Assembly: GCF_006716565.1 (NCBI RefSeq)
Contig: NZ_VFPG01000001.1
Span: 620,001 to 684,000 of the forward strand
Length of the DNA: 64,000 bases
DNA from: Nocardia bhagyanarayanae
Lineage (GTDB): Bacteria > Actinomycetota > Actinomycetes > Mycobacteriales > Mycobacteriaceae
Direction: 5' to 3'
Shown in pieces: positions 46,520 through 54,934 of the stretch; within the stretch, counting starts at the first letter, position 1, and every line of letters begins with the position of its first letter. The position numbers and the translations under genes were made by a program. Below the pieces are notes generated by a model. It was not told the origin of the DNA and searched no databases. It saw nothing but the letters and a program-made list of their open reading frames with translations.

Positions 46520-47248
46520 CTACTCCTCGCCGAGCGAGGCCGCCCAGTCCACCGCCACCGACTCGCCGTGATCGACGGTGAAGAACGCCACCTCGAGATG
46601 CTGACCGAGGTCGACGAGGCCGATCGCGGCCAGCGGCACCGGCTGGATCAGCCGGACCCGCCACGGCCGCGGTTCGTCCCAGGCCCGCAGCTCGAGATCG
46701 AGGCGAAGCACCGGATCGTCGTGGCCCGCGTAATCGGCCGCCACCGGAGCGGCGGCGAGCACGGTGGCGTCGGCCCTACGGCCGTCGGCGAGGATCTTGG
46801 CGATGCTCACCCTGGTCGCCTCGTCCGCGTCGGGGATATAGAGCACCAGCCGGTCCCGGTCGCCCGGATCGACGCGGCAGGCGACGACGTCGCCGGGTTG
46901 CATCCACTCCAGGTCTTCCTCGCGCGTCCGCTGCCGGACCCGTGTCTCGTACGGGAGCGCACCGTCGATCTGCACCCGGACCCAGAAGACGTGGCCCGGC
47001 TCGCCCCGTCGCGGCTGCGGTCCGGGGCCGCCGAACGGCCTGCCGAACGACGGCGACGAGATCTTGCGCCCGAGGATGGTCGCCGATCCCGCGGTGCCGT
47101 GGATCAGTAATTCGCGCCGCGCCGCGCCCGACAGCGCGCCGGCCCGCAGCGCGAAATTCCGTGATCGCCGTGCCCGTAACCGCCACCCCGAGTTCGCCGA
47201 CGCCATGCCCATGGCCGGAAAGGGTAGCCGCACTGTGTCGTACGCCAC
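46520..47248 (-). CDS. Hypothetical protein, beta-rich, no domain recognised
   Basis: Up to 242 aa. An Arg-rich N-terminal part (about 15-50) is followed by a beta-strand-rich remainder (HVFWVRVQIDGALPYETRVRQR, GDVVACRVDPGDRDRLVLYI) that could be two OB- or barrel-like units. No signal peptide or membrane helix. Function unknown. GTG at 47248 has AGGCGG upstream; internal ATG codons at 47212 and 47206 are possible starts. It converges with no operon partner and is divergent from serC. Confidence 0.6.
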   Translation of the reverse strand: MAYDTVRLPFPAMGMASANSGWRLRARRSRNFALRAGALSGAARRELLIHGTAGSATILGRKISSPSFGRPFGGPGPQPRRGEPGHVFWVRVQIDGALPYETRVRQRTREEDLEWMQPGDVVACRVDPGDRDRLVLYIPDADEATRVSIAKILADGRRADATVLAAAPVAADYAGHDDPVLRLDLELRAWDEPRPWRVRLIQPVPLAAIGLVDLGQHLEVAFFTVDHGESVAVDWAASLGEE

Positions 47249-47277
47249 AGCGATACGCCGCCTCTATGAGTTATTGA

Positions 47278-48492
<1,215 letters not shown>

Positions 48493-48502
48493 GCGAATTC
48501 CC

Positions 48503-48537
48503 CGGTGCCCGTGGTCTATACAAGGCCACGGGCACCG
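48503..48537 (+). terminator. Terminator hairpin after serC
   Basis: Perfect 12-bp arms CGGTGCCCGTGG (48503-48514) and complement (48526-48537) with an 11-nt loop, 10 bp after the serC stop. Confidence 0.75.
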
Positions 48538-48636
48538 TGCTCGAATTACCGCCGCGAGCACTCAAGCGGTAAAGCCCTCTGAACAACCGAAGAACCACGC
48601 TCTACCAGCCCCATCGGGGGCGAGTCTTACGAGCCC

Positions 48637-48729
48637 GTTCGCGGCCGTCTGGCTTCCGAGCGGTCGAAGCGCATGCGACGCAGTCGCTAGTCCGGACCGC
48701 TCGGAAGCGAGACATAACAGGCCGCGAAC
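48637..48729. repeat. Large nested inverted repeat ahead of sepH
   Basis: Left arm GTTCGCGGCC (48637-48646), GTCT (48647-48650) and GCTTCCGAGCGGTC (48652-48665) pair with GACCGCTCGGAAGC (48695-48708), AGAC (48710-48713) and GGCCGCGAAC (48720-48729). The loop contains its own GCGAC/GTCGC hairpin (48675-48687). A further GCGCGC hairpin lies at 48732-48747. Arms total 28 paired bases with a single bulge. Whether it acts as RNA or DNA is unknown. The rest of 48538-48883 holds no supported gene. Confidence 0.7.
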
Positions 48730-48883
48730 ACGCGCGCGCCAGCGCGCAAAGAACACAGATTAGCCTTTTCTGCGTAGGGGCGGCAGATTTTGGTGCCGCG
48801 TGTCTTGCCTCGAGATCATCGAATGTGCACTACTGTTTCGGAAAGTGGGCGGTGTCGCGAGCCGACGCGATAAGGAGGTAACG

Positions 48884-49999
48884 GTGCGTGAACTTCGAGT
48901 GATCGGGGTGACGCCCGACTCCACGCACATCGTGTGCATCGACACCGAGTCCGGCCAGAAGTTCCGGCTGCCCGCAGACGACAAGCTACGAGCCGCCGCG
49001 CGCGGAGACCTCGCCCGATTCGGCCAGATCGAGATCGAAATGGAAGCGTCTATGCGTCCTCGCGATATCCAGGCCCGTATCCGTGCCGGAGCCTCCGTGG
49101 AACAGGTCACCGAAGAATCCGGCATGCCCGCCAGCCGCGTCGAGCGTTTCGCCTATCCCGTGCTGCTGGAGCGCGCCCGCGCCGCCGAACTCGCCCAGAA
49201 GGCGCACCCGGTTCGCCCCGACGGCCCCGCCGTGGAAACCCTGATCGATATCGTCACCGCCGCGTTCACCGAGCGCGGGCACACGCTCGAGAACGCCGAG
49301 TGGGACGCGTGGAAGGACGAGAAGGGCTTCTGGGTCGCCCAGTTGCAGTGGCAGAACGGACGTTCCGAGATCGCCGCGCACTGGCGTTACCAGCCCGACG
49401 CGCACGGCGGCTCGGTCTCACCGCTCGACGATCCCGCCGCGGATCTGATCGATCCCGATTTCGGCCGCGCGCTGCGCGGCCTGGCGACCGTCCTGCCCCC
49501 GCAGGACGAGTTGGAGGCGCCGGCGCCCGCCGAGCCTGTCGCCGAGCCGCGCAAGGAAACTCCGGCCGCTCCCACCGCGCGCCCCGCGACGGCCCGGCAG
49601 CCGCAGCCGACCCTGGACGAGTACTTCGAGCAGCGGGCCGTGGCCGCGGGCGGTAGCGCGGCGGCGATCCCGGCCGCGAGCACTGGCACCGCGACACCGG
49701 CGGCGAACACCAACACCGCCCCCGCGGCCAGCGCCAAGACCGCCCCGGCGGCCAGCGCCAAGACCGCGCCCGCGGCGAGCACGAACGCCACCCCGGCGGC
49801 GAGCGCTCCCACCACCAGCGCACCGGCCGCCGCCGCGAACACCTCGGCTCCGGCCGCGAACACCGCGCCCACCGAGGAGAACACCAAGGCGGGCAACGGC
49901 AAGTCCGCGCCCGCCAAGCCGAACCGCACCAAGCGCGGTAAGGCGCCGATGCCGTCCTGGGAGGACGTGTTGCTCGGCGTGCGCAGCTCGGGTCACTGA
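48884..49999 (+). CDS. sepH: Cell division protein SepH (DUF3071)
   Basis: 371-aa protein matching SepH, an actinobacterial factor that stimulates FtsZ assembly. Residues 1-200 are the DUF3071 region with a helix-turn-helix-like part (RIRAGASVEQVTEESGMPASRVERFAYP). Residues about 205-340 are a disordered Ala/Thr/Pro linker with repeated PAASAKTA. The end, PSWEDVLLGVRSSG, is the conserved C-terminal motif of the family. GTG at 48884 is preceded by an almost perfect AAGGAGGT ribosome-binding site. In M. tuberculosis the homologue also neighbours serC. Confidence 0.87.
   Translation: MRELRVIGVTPDSTHIVCIDTESGQKFRLPADDKLRAAARGDLARFGQIEIEMEASMRPRDIQARIRAGASVEQVTEESGMPASRVERFAYPVLLERARAAELAQKAHPVRPDGPAVETLIDIVTAAFTERGHTLENAEWDAWKDEKGFWVAQLQWQNGRSEIAAHWRYQPDAHGGSVSPLDDPAADLIDPDFGRALRGLATVLPPQDELEAPAPAEPVAEPRKETPAAPTARPATARQPQPTLDEYFEQRAVAAGGSAAAIPAASTGTATPAANTNTAPAASAKTAPAASAKTAPAASTNATPAASAPTTSAPAAAANTSAPAANTAPTEENTKAGNGKSAPAKPNRTKRGKAPMPSWEDVLLGVRSSGH
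49690..49830. repeat. 24-bp-period coding repeat in the sepH linker
   Basis: Tandem in-frame copies of a unit encoding TAPAASAK with minor variants (TNATPAAS). The two clearest copies are nearly identical at the DNA level. Length variation of the linker between strains is likely. Confidence 0.7.
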
Positions 50000-50264
50000 C
50001 CGAACGCGCCGCGGTTTTCGGCGCACCCGGAAGTTTGCTGGATTACCAGTCCAGGTTGCTGGCTCGTAGTTTCACCCGGAAATCTCGACCGCGCCCCCGA
50101 AATTCTCTTCGCGCTGGCGTGTTCCGTTGCCGAAGGTGCGTCGCGGGTCGTCCGAGGCGAGTAGATTTTCCGATGTGTCGAAGACGACGTGCGCCGTTGT
50201 CCGACACGGGCGGTAGCTGGAAGTTCGCGGAGTAGTTTCGTGCGACCATCGGGAGGTGCCGGAA

Positions 50265-51008
50265 ATGCTGTCCAAAGCCTCGTCTCTCTGGTATGTCGAC
50301 GCCCCCGACCCGTTGGCGGTTCTGCGCGCCGACCACGACCCGGAGCCCGAGGCCGCGCTGGCGCTCGCCAAACAGCTCTACGGCGACCACGATGTGGTGC
50401 CGAAAATGGTCGGCACGCTCGGCGGCTGCGCGGGCCCGGACGCCGACGAGGTGTATATCGGCTGCTATCCCGGTGTCACAGTGCTGTGTTCGGCGCAGGT
50501 CGCGCTGCCGAGGCCGACGCGTTTGCCGGAATTGCTCGTGCGCCCACTCGCCTCCGACCACACGTATCTGATCTCGTTCGACACCGTCATCGGCTGGGGC
50601 GCGTTCGCCCATTGGGAGCGCGGGGAATTCCGCCGCTCGTTCAGTTCGACCAGGGTGAACATCCTGGAGGACGAGGGACTTCCGCTGGTATGGGAGCGGC
50701 CGTACTGGGCGGGCGAGCATCCCGTTCGGTGGCATGCCGGAGAATTGCCGGACCCGCAGACGCTGCCCTTCGACCCGCCCGATTTCGCCGACGCCGCCAA
50801 CAACGAATGGCTCGGCTTCCACTACCGCGCTCCCTCGCCGCAGGGCGCGCTGATGCCCGGCGACATCGCGGTGTGCGGATTCACGCTGTACCCGAAAGGC
50901 GAGGCGCCGGATCACACGACGTTGATCGGCCCGGAAGTGATCGAGCCCGCGATCAAACCGAGGCGTGGTCTGTTCGGTTGGCTGCGCGGCGGAGATCGCG
51001 TCGGCTGA
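50265..51008 (+). CDS. Conserved hypothetical protein, DUF6928-like
   Basis: 247-aa cytoplasmic protein. Segments WYVDAPDPLAVLRADHDPEP, YIGCYPGVTVLC and FAHWERGEFRRSFSS are strongly patterned, as in a conserved actinobacterial family I recall as DUF6928; function unknown. No membrane helix. ATG at 50265 has GGAGGT six bases upstream, better than the GTG at 50256. The 265-bp gap before it holds no supported gene. Confidence 0.7.
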   Translation: MLSKASSLWYVDAPDPLAVLRADHDPEPEAALALAKQLYGDHDVVPKMVGTLGGCAGPDADEVYIGCYPGVTVLCSAQVALPRPTRLPELLVRPLASDHTYLISFDTVIGWGAFAHWERGEFRRSFSSTRVNILEDEGLPLVWERPYWAGEHPVRWHAGELPDPQTLPFDPPDFADAANNEWLGFHYRAPSPQGALMPGDIAVCGFTLYPKGEAPDHTTLIGPEVIEPAIKPRRGLFGWLRGGDRVG

Positions 51009-51043
51009 GGGTCACCGTCTCGGCCGCCGAATGTCCTGGCGCC

Positions 51044-51169
51044 GGATCGCCCGGTGCGGATCGCCCGGTGCGGATCGCCCGGTGCGGGATCGCCCGTGCC
51101 GGATCACTCAGTACCGGAGTCACAGCGCCGGAGCGTCCAGCGCCGCGTCATCACAGCGCCGCGTCATCA
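51044..51169. repeat. 14-bp and 16-bp tandem repeats at the DUF2537 3' end
   Basis: Three perfect copies of the 14-bp word GGATCGCCCGGTGC (51044-51085) followed by degenerate copies, then two perfect copies of CAGCGCCGCGTCATCA (51138-51169). The stop codon of the DUF2537 gene is inside the second 16-bp copy. Confidence 0.85.
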
Positions 51170-51499
51170 CAGCGCCGACAAGCCCTCGACGATCAGCGCC
51201 ACCCACCCGAGCACCACACCGACACCGCAGCCGAGCAGCACCCACCTGGTCACCGGCGTGAACCGCGAGCGCCACGCGGTCGGCGCCGCGCCGCCGGCGG
51301 CGACCAGGTTCACCGCGACGGCCAGCAGCGGATGCACCTCGGCGAGCGCGATCCCGAACGCGTAGACGGCCACCGCCGCGAGCAGCGCCACCATCACCAC
51401 CACGGTGATGCCCGCCGCCCATGGCGTCGGGTCCTGCGCGGGCGGATAGCCGCGGTACGCGCCGTTCGTCGGGTGATCCACCATGTCCTCGTCCCTCAC
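51167..51499 (-). CDS. DUF2537 membrane protein (Rv0879c type)
   Basis: 110-aa protein with four hydrophobic helices (about 27-47, 50-72 and two in 82-110) after a short polar N-terminus; matches DUF2537. Its GTG overlaps the SpoU stop by 4 bp (GTGA), so the two are co-translated. Function unknown. The stop falls in a tandem repeat. Confidence 0.75.
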   Translation of the reverse strand: MRDEDMVDHPTNGAYRGYPPAQDPTPWAAGITVVVMVALLAAVAVYAFGIALAEVHPLLAVAVNLVAAGGAAPTAWRSRFTPVTRWVLLGCGVGVVLGWVALIVEGLSAL

Positions 51500-52305
51500 G
51501 ACGTTCTCACTCGTTCATAGAACGCCATGGCCGCGGCCGTGGCCACATTCAGCGAATCGGTGCCCGGCGACATCGGAATGCGCGCGCGGACGTCGGTCGC
51601 CCGCATCGCCTCCTCGGTGAGGCCGGGCCCCTCCGCGCCGAGCAGCAGCGCGACCCGCTCGCCCGTCATCGCGGCGGCCAGATTCGGCGCCGCGGGATTC
51701 GGGGTGAGCGCGATGATCTGAAAGCCTTTGCGGCGCAGCAGTTCCAGGCCGTCCGGCCAGTCCGGGACCGTCGCGAACGGCACCCGAAGGACATGCCCCA
51801 TCGACACCCGGACCGCGCGCCGGTACAGCGGATCGGCGCACCGGTCCCCGAACAGGATCGCCTCGGCGCCCAACCCCGCCGCATTGCGGAACATCGACCC
51901 CAGGTTCTCGTGGTCGTTGACGCCCTCCAGCACGGCGACGGTCCGCGCGCCCTCGGTCACCTCGTCCAGCGTCAGCTCGGCGGGCCGCCGCGCCACCGCG
52001 AGCACCCCGCGATTGAGATGGAACCCAACGACCTCCGCCATCACCTCGGCCGTGGCACGGTAGAACGGCACATCGACCTCGGCCAGGTCCTCGGCCAACT
52101 GCTCGTATCGCCGCGCGACACCCATCAGCGCGCTGGGCCGGAAACGCGAATCCAGCATCCGTTGCGCGACCACCACACCCTCGGCGATCACCAACCCCTT
52201 GCGTCCAGGCAGGTCGGGCCGACGATCCGCCGACGCCAGGTCGCGAAAATCATCGACCCGGGAATCGCTGGGATCATCGATATCGATCACTTCGGCCACC
52301 GCCAT
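51496..52305 (-). CDS. SpoU/TrmH-family RNA 2'-O-methyltransferase (Rv0881 type)
   Basis: 269-aa SPOUT methyltransferase. An N-terminal substrate-binding part (about 1-110, RKGLVIAEGVVVAQRML) precedes the knotted domain: LEGVNDHENLGSMFRNAAGLGA (motif 1), LLLGAEGPGL (motif 2) and IPMSPGTDSLNVATAAAMAFYE (motif 3). It should methylate a ribose in rRNA or tRNA. ATG at 52305; a longer frame upstream is not family-like. Coupled to DUF2537. Confidence 0.86.
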   Translation of the reverse strand: MAVAEVIDIDDPSDSRVDDFRDLASADRRPDLPGRKGLVIAEGVVVAQRMLDSRFRPSALMGVARRYEQLAEDLAEVDVPFYRATAEVMAEVVGFHLNRGVLAVARRPAELTLDEVTEGARTVAVLEGVNDHENLGSMFRNAAGLGAEAILFGDRCADPLYRRAVRVSMGHVLRVPFATVPDWPDGLELLRRKGFQIIALTPNPAAPNLAAAMTGERVALLLGAEGPGLTEEAMRATDVRARIPMSPGTDSLNVATAAAMAFYERVRTS

Positions 52306-52441
52306 ATCCTGCCCGTCCCCGCACCCCCGCCAGAAACCGCCACCCGCGAATCGTTCGTTCCGCGTTCCGCGTTCCCCGACCGGCTCAGTGGCGCAGGAAA
52401 TTCCGGTGCGCGGCGGTGTGCATTCATGGGACGATCTGCCC

Positions 52442-53647
52442 ATGACGCTCGTACCAGGCATCACCGTTCGATCGGCGACCGAGGCGGATGCCGCGGGGAT
52501 TCGGTTGCTCGTCGAGACCTCGTTCGGAACCCGGTCGGACGAGGCGTGGCTGGAGCGGGCGGCGCAATTGTTCGCGCCGCTGGACTCGATCGTGGCGGTG
52601 GACGGTGATCGCGTCGTCGGGCATGTGCGGTCGCGGGAGATGATCCTGACCGTGCCGGGCGAGCGGACGGTGTCGGCACGCGGCATCGCCGGGGTCGGTG
52701 TGGCGCCGACGCACCGCAGGCGCGGCATCCTGCGGGCGATGTACATCGAACAGCATCGCCGCACCGAGGCGCAGGGCCTGCCGCTGACCATCTTCACGGC
52801 CAGCGAGGGCGGCATCTACGGTCGGTTCGGCTACGGTCCCGCGGTGCGCCAGAACGCGGTCACCATCGACCGTCGGTTCGCCGAATTCCTGCCGACCACA
52901 CCGAATCCGGGCGGCGTCGAGCTCGTCGCGCTGGCGGACGTCACCGAGCGGGTCCGCGAGATCTACGACCGCTGGCGCAGGCTGACGCCGGGCGCGCAGG
53001 TACGGCCGGACGCGTCCTGGGGCAACCTGTTCGCCGATCCGGAGCGGTTCCGCGGCGGCGGGTCCGATCTGTTCACACTGCTGCACCCGGACGGCTACGC
53101 GCTGTACCGCTACCACCACGAAGCCAGGGAGATGACCGTCGAGGTCGCCGAGATGCGTTCGGTCACCGCCGACGCGCACGCCGCGCTCTGGCGGGCGCTG
53201 TTCGGCCTGGACCTCGTCACCCGGATCACGGCGGAGCTCAGCGACAACGATCCGCTCCCCTACCTGCTGACGAACCCGCGGCTGGTCCGCACCACCGCCC
53301 GCTACGACGGCCTCTGGCTGCGTCTCATGGACGTCCCCGCGGCCCTCACGGCCCGCGACTACCGGACCGATCTGGACGTCGTCCTCTCCGTCACCGATCC
53401 GTTCCGCGAGGCGGGCGGCGTCTTCGCGCTCACCGTGCGCGACGGACGCGCCGAGTGCGCGCCCACCGACCGGGCCGCCGACATCGAACTGGGCATCGAC
53501 GTGCTCGGCAGCATGTACCTCGGCGCGTACCCGGCGCGCGTATTCGCGGCGGCTAATCGGTTGCAGGCCAAGGATTCCGGCAAGCTGCGCGCGCTGGAGG
53601 AGGCGTTCGGCGCCGATCGGGACGCGGTGCTGGGTTGGTTCTTCTGA
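52442..53647 (+). CDS. Eis-family GNAT N-acetyltransferase
   Basis: 401-aa protein of the Eis family: N-terminal GNAT domain with acetyl-CoA loop VGVAPTHRRRGILRAM, a second GNAT-like domain and a sterol-carrier-like C-terminal domain. TASEGGIYGRFGYG holds the catalytic Tyr. The chain ends GWFF, matching the family's use of a C-terminal Phe carboxylate in catalysis. Eis acetylates aminoglycosides and host or bacterial amines; the natural substrate here is unknown. ATG at 52442, divergent from the SpoU gene. Confidence 0.85.
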   Translation: MTLVPGITVRSATEADAAGIRLLVETSFGTRSDEAWLERAAQLFAPLDSIVAVDGDRVVGHVRSREMILTVPGERTVSARGIAGVGVAPTHRRRGILRAMYIEQHRRTEAQGLPLTIFTASEGGIYGRFGYGPAVRQNAVTIDRRFAEFLPTTPNPGGVELVALADVTERVREIYDRWRRLTPGAQVRPDASWGNLFADPERFRGGGSDLFTLLHPDGYALYRYHHEAREMTVEVAEMRSVTADAHAALWRALFGLDLVTRITAELSDNDPLPYLLTNPRLVRTTARYDGLWLRLMDVPAALTARDYRTDLDVVLSVTDPFREAGGVFALTVRDGRAECAPTDRAADIELGIDVLGSMYLGAYPARVFAAANRLQAKDSGKLRALEEAFGADRDAVLGWFF

Positions 53648-53747
53648 CGCCGGGCCGATTCTTCCGACGAAGGGGGCCTGTCCCGCAGGCCGACGCGCCC
53701 GGCCGTGAACTTCCCCGCGGCCGGGCGGGGGCTGGCATTCTGGAGAT

Positions 53748-54149
53748 ATGAAGCCGCTTCAGCTGATCCTCAACATTCTCTGGCTCATCTTCGCCGGATT
53801 CTGGATGGCGCTCGGCTACATCCTGGCCGGGATCATCTGCTGCATCCTGATCATCACGATCCCGTTCGGCATCGCCTCGTTCCGCATCGCGGCCTACGTG
53901 CTGTGGCCGTTCGGCCGCACGACGGTGGAGAAGCCCGGCGCGGGCGCGGGCTCGCTGATCGGCAACATCATCTGGTTCATCGTCGCGGGCTGGTGGCTGG
54001 CCATCGGCCACCTGCTGACCAGCATCCCGCTGTTCCTGTCGATCATCGGCATCCCCTTCGGCTGGGCGAACCTGAAGTTCATCCCGCTCTCGTTGTTCCC
54101 CCTCGGGCGCGAGATCGTCGACAGCGACCAGCCGTTCGCCGCGAGGTAG
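53748..54149 (+). CDS. YccF-domain membrane protein
   Basis: 133-aa membrane protein with two YccF units: LNILWLIFAGFWMALGYILAG...IPFGIASFRIAAY and a repeat, GNIIWFIVAGWWLAIGHLLTS...IPFGWANLKF. About four helices with a basic inner loop. Function unknown. It lies 100 bp after the Eis gene. Confidence 0.85.
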   Translation: MKPLQLILNILWLIFAGFWMALGYILAGIICCILIITIPFGIASFRIAAYVLWPFGRTTVEKPGAGAGSLIGNIIWFIVAGWWLAIGHLLTSIPLFLSIIGIPFGWANLKFIPLSLFPLGREIVDSDQPFAAR

Positions 54150-54190
54150 GGACGCACCTCTCCCCAGCCGGGACGGCCGCGCGAAGCGCA

Positions 54191-54628
54191 CTACTCCGAT
54201 TCGGAGACGATCTGCTTCATGATGGCGACGGCTCGGGTGAGGATCTCGAGCTGGTCGTCGGTGAGGGTGGCGAGCTGTTCGGTCATCCAGGCTTCGCGGG
54301 CGCTGGCCTCGTCGGCGATGAGTGCCCGGCCGGATTCCGAGAGGGAGACGATGATTTGGCGGCCGTCGGTGGGGTGCGGCTTGCGCTCCACCAGCTTCAG
54401 GTCGGTCAGCGACGCGATGACCCTGGTCATCGACGGCGGCTGCACCCGCTCCTTGGCGGCGAGCGCGCCGGGCGTCATCGCGCCCTCGCGCGCCAAGGTG
54501 GCGAGTGCCGAGAGCTGGGTCAGCGAGATCTGTGAGTCCGCGCGCCGTCCCCGCAGATGTCGCGTCAGCCGAACCACCGCCAGCGAGAGTTCACCGGCGA
54601 GGGCTCGAACATCCGATGACGTTGTCAC
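54191..54628 (-). CDS. MarR-family regulator (Rv0880 type)
   Basis: 145-aa winged-helix regulator, close to Rv0880 in sequence. SLTQLSALATLAREGAMTPGALA and PPSMTRVIASLTDLKLVERKPHPTDGRQ cover the HTH and wing. GTG at 54628 matches the family N-terminus; a longer ATG start at 54664 would extend into the shared promoter. Divergent from the DUF2530 gene with a palindrome between them. Confidence 0.86.
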   Translation of the reverse strand: MTTSSDVRALAGELSLAVVRLTRHLRGRRADSQISLTQLSALATLAREGAMTPGALAAKERVQPPSMTRVIASLTDLKLVERKPHPTDGRQIIVSLSESGRALIADEASAREAWMTEQLATLTDDQLEILTRAVAIMKQIVSESE

Positions 54629-54642
54629 AGTGGCAAACGATA

Positions 54643-54675
54643 CGGGAACCGCTGGGTGCGGCATGCCGGTTCCCG
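54643..54675. promoter_or_regulatory. Candidate MarR operator between MarR and DUF2530 genes
   Basis: Perfect inverted repeat CGGGAACCG (54643-54651) and CGGTTCCCG (54667-54675), centre 15 bp, in the 63-bp divergent gap. Placement suits autorepression and control of the small membrane protein. Confidence 0.5.
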
Positions 54676-54691
54676 CCGCTACGCTGAGCCC

Positions 54692-54934
54692 GTGACCCAG
54701 AAAGTGCCGGAGATCCCGCCGCGGCTGACCGATCCGCGACCGGTGCTCGCCGTCGGCAGCGCGCTGTGGGTGGTCGCCACCCTCGTGGTGTTGGCCGGAC
54801 CCGAGAGCTGGGAGTCGGCGCTTCCGGTCTGTCTGATGGGTCTGGTGGTCGGCCTGATCGGCTCGACCATCTTCCTGATCCAGCGCCGCGGCGCCCGGCG
54901 CGGCGACAAAGGCGCGCAGACCGGTCTGCGCTGA
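54692..54934 (+). CDS. DUF2530 small membrane protein (Rv0882 type)
   Basis: 80-aa protein with two transmembrane helices (about 20-36 and 43-63) and an Arg-rich C-terminal tail, matching DUF2530 and the Rv0882 position next to a MarR gene. GTG at 54692 begins VTQKVPEIPPRLTDPRPVLAV. Function unknown. Confidence 0.75.
   Translation: MTQKVPEIPPRLTDPRPVLAVGSALWVVATLVVLAGPESWESALPVCLMGLVVGLIGSTIFLIQRRGARRGDKGAQTGLR

Noticed and set aside
48666..48694. tRNA-like loop inside the large hairpin
   Set aside because: No acceptor, anticodon or T-arm pattern can be fitted; only one short inner stem is present.
48562..48756. 64-codon reverse frame in the serC-sepH gap
   Set aside because: It is created by the large inverted repeat; no ribosome-binding site and no domain.
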